NCBI GenBank assembly: GCA_021826255.1
Contig: JAKBAZ010000020.1
Location: forward strand, 1-13,246
Source of the DNA: Actinomycetes bacterium
GTDB lineage: Bacteria > Actinomycetota > Acidimicrobiia > Acidimicrobiales > RAAP-2
Direction: 5' to 3'
DNA length: 13,246 bases
A program made the position numbers and the translations under genes. Shown here piece after piece: positions 12,669 to 13,246 of this stretch (position 1 is the stretch's first letter; the number at the start of each line of letters is the position of its first letter). Under the pieces are notes generated by a model. That model made no database searches and had not been told where the DNA came from. It worked only from the letters and a program-made list of their open reading frames with translations.

Positions 12669-13246
12669 CTACCTCGGGCGCGCGATCTCGCGAGCGAGCA
12701 AGTCGACCAGGTGATCGACCTGCTCGACGCCGACGAGAGGATTCATGAAGGTGAACTTCAGGGCCGAACGACCCCCGATGTGGGTCCGGCCGATGATCGC
12801 CTCGCCGCGTTGGAGCAAGTCCTGTTGCACCCGACGCAGGTCGTCGTCGCCGTAGCCCGGGGCGTCAAAGACGACACTCACCCCGTCGGGTTCGACGAGC
12901 GGGTGAAAGAGGGGGTGGTGTTCGAGGGCGTGGTAGGCGTAGGTCGCGAGCTCGGTCAGGTGTTCGATCATTTCGGCGAAGCGACGTCGGCCGATCACAC
13001 GTAGCGAGGCCACGACCTTGGCTGCGTCGAAGCGCCGCGACGTGTCGAGAGAGCGCCCGACCAGGTTGACCATTCCGTCGAGTTCGTCACCCCGGTCGAG
13101 GTAGGAGGAGGCGACTCGCAGAAGATCAAACCGAGACTCGTCTCTAACGAGTAGGGCGCTGGCGTTGAAGGGTTGCCACCAGAGCTTGTGGAAGTCGATG
13201 GTGACCGAGTCGGCCAACTCCAAACCCTTAAGTCGAGGGCCCACGA
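12669..13246 (-). CDS. PLP-dependent group II decarboxylase, C-terminal part (L-2,4-diaminobutyrate decarboxylase-like)
   Basis: The frame runs off the right edge, so only about 192 C-terminal residues are visible. Near the visible start is DSVTIDFHKLWWQPFNASALLVRD, whose lysine in DFHK is the expected PLP Schiff-base residue. SLDTSRRFDAAKVVASLRVIG, EPDGVSVVF, and the terminal GGRSALKFTFMNPLVG follow. This order and the D-F-H-K-x-x-x-Q form match the branch containing bacterial L-2,4-diaminobutyrate decarboxylases and the siderophore-pathway decarboxylases (DesA/AlcA type), rather than the glutamate or aromatic amino-acid branches. The enzyme would release CO2 from an amino acid to give an amine in the cytoplasm. 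The exact substrate cannot be told from this part. Downstream on the same strand is the secreted four-cysteine protein. Confidence 0.85.
   Translation of the reverse strand, partial: VGPRLKGLELADSVTIDFHKLWWQPFNASALLVRDESRFDLLRVASSYLDRGDELDGMVNLVGRSLDTSRRFDAAKVVASLRVIGRRRFAEMIEHLTELATYAYHALEHHPLFHPLVEPDGVSVVFDAPGYGDDDLRRVQQDLLQRGEAIIGRTHIGGRSALKFTFMNPLVGVEQVDHLVDLLAREIARPR

Noticed and set aside
12225..13004. Open frame of 259 codons on the plus strand across the secreted-protein and decarboxylase genes.
   Set aside because: It spans two well-supported minus-strand genes and the gap between them, and its composition is that of an antisense shadow.
1..13246. CRISPR array, insertion sequence, att site, prophage or defence genes.
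   Set aside because: No direct-repeat array, transposase, integrase, terminal repeats or defence domains were seen. The tRNA genes show no duplicated 3' end that would mark an integrated element.

Overview
The window is a piece of a high-GC, actinobacterial-type chromosome. The signs are frequent GTG starts, several genes whose start codon lies about 7 nt below a TANNNT box (leaderless mRNAs), tRNA genes without an encoded CCA, and Actinobacteria-like protein families. A deep-branching actinobacterial class such as Acidimicrobiia would fit, but that placement is inference. No mobile element, integrase, CRISPR array or phage gene is visible. It looks like an ordinary chromosomal backbone with a sugar-utilisation operon.

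Left part (1-6829, all + strand): a carbohydrate uptake and breakdown operon. It runs from the C-terminal part of an extracellular solute-binding protein, through two MalF/MalG-type permeases and an MsmK/UgpC-type ATPase, to a cytoplasmic GH13 alpha-glucosidase and a LacI-family regulator. The probable path is import of an alpha-linked oligosaccharide, intracellular hydrolysis to glucose, and local repression. The gap between the binding protein and the first permease holds a 14-bp GC-rich hairpin and a separate 15-nt palindrome. The lacI-type gene has its own probable leaderless promoter, whose -10 box includes the stop codon of the glucosidase gene.

Middle (6833-10853): a PHP-family phosphoesterase gene on the - strand is divergent from a tightly coupled purF-purM-pyrE operon on the + strand. 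The 54-bp divergent gap can hold leaderless promoters for both sides. PurF and PyrE both use PRPP, so the operon joins purine and pyrimidine synthesis.

Right part (10854-13246): two - strand tRNA genes, Asp(GTC) then Phe(GAA) in transcription order; a - strand VOC-family protein; a divergent, unusually short MscS-type channel; a - strand secreted four-cysteine protein of unknown function; and the C-terminal part of a PLP-dependent decarboxylase resembling L-2,4-diaminobutyrate decarboxylases. Convergent junctions carry GC-rich inverted repeats without U-tracts. No gene-free stretch longer than 300 bases exists; the longest, 10854-11106, holds the tRNA genes.

I found no clearly new multi-gene system. 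The points most worth checking are the two RNA/DNA structures upstream of the malF-like gene, the leaderless promoter architecture, the truncated MscS, the purF-purM-pyrE linkage and the secreted Cys-rich protein.
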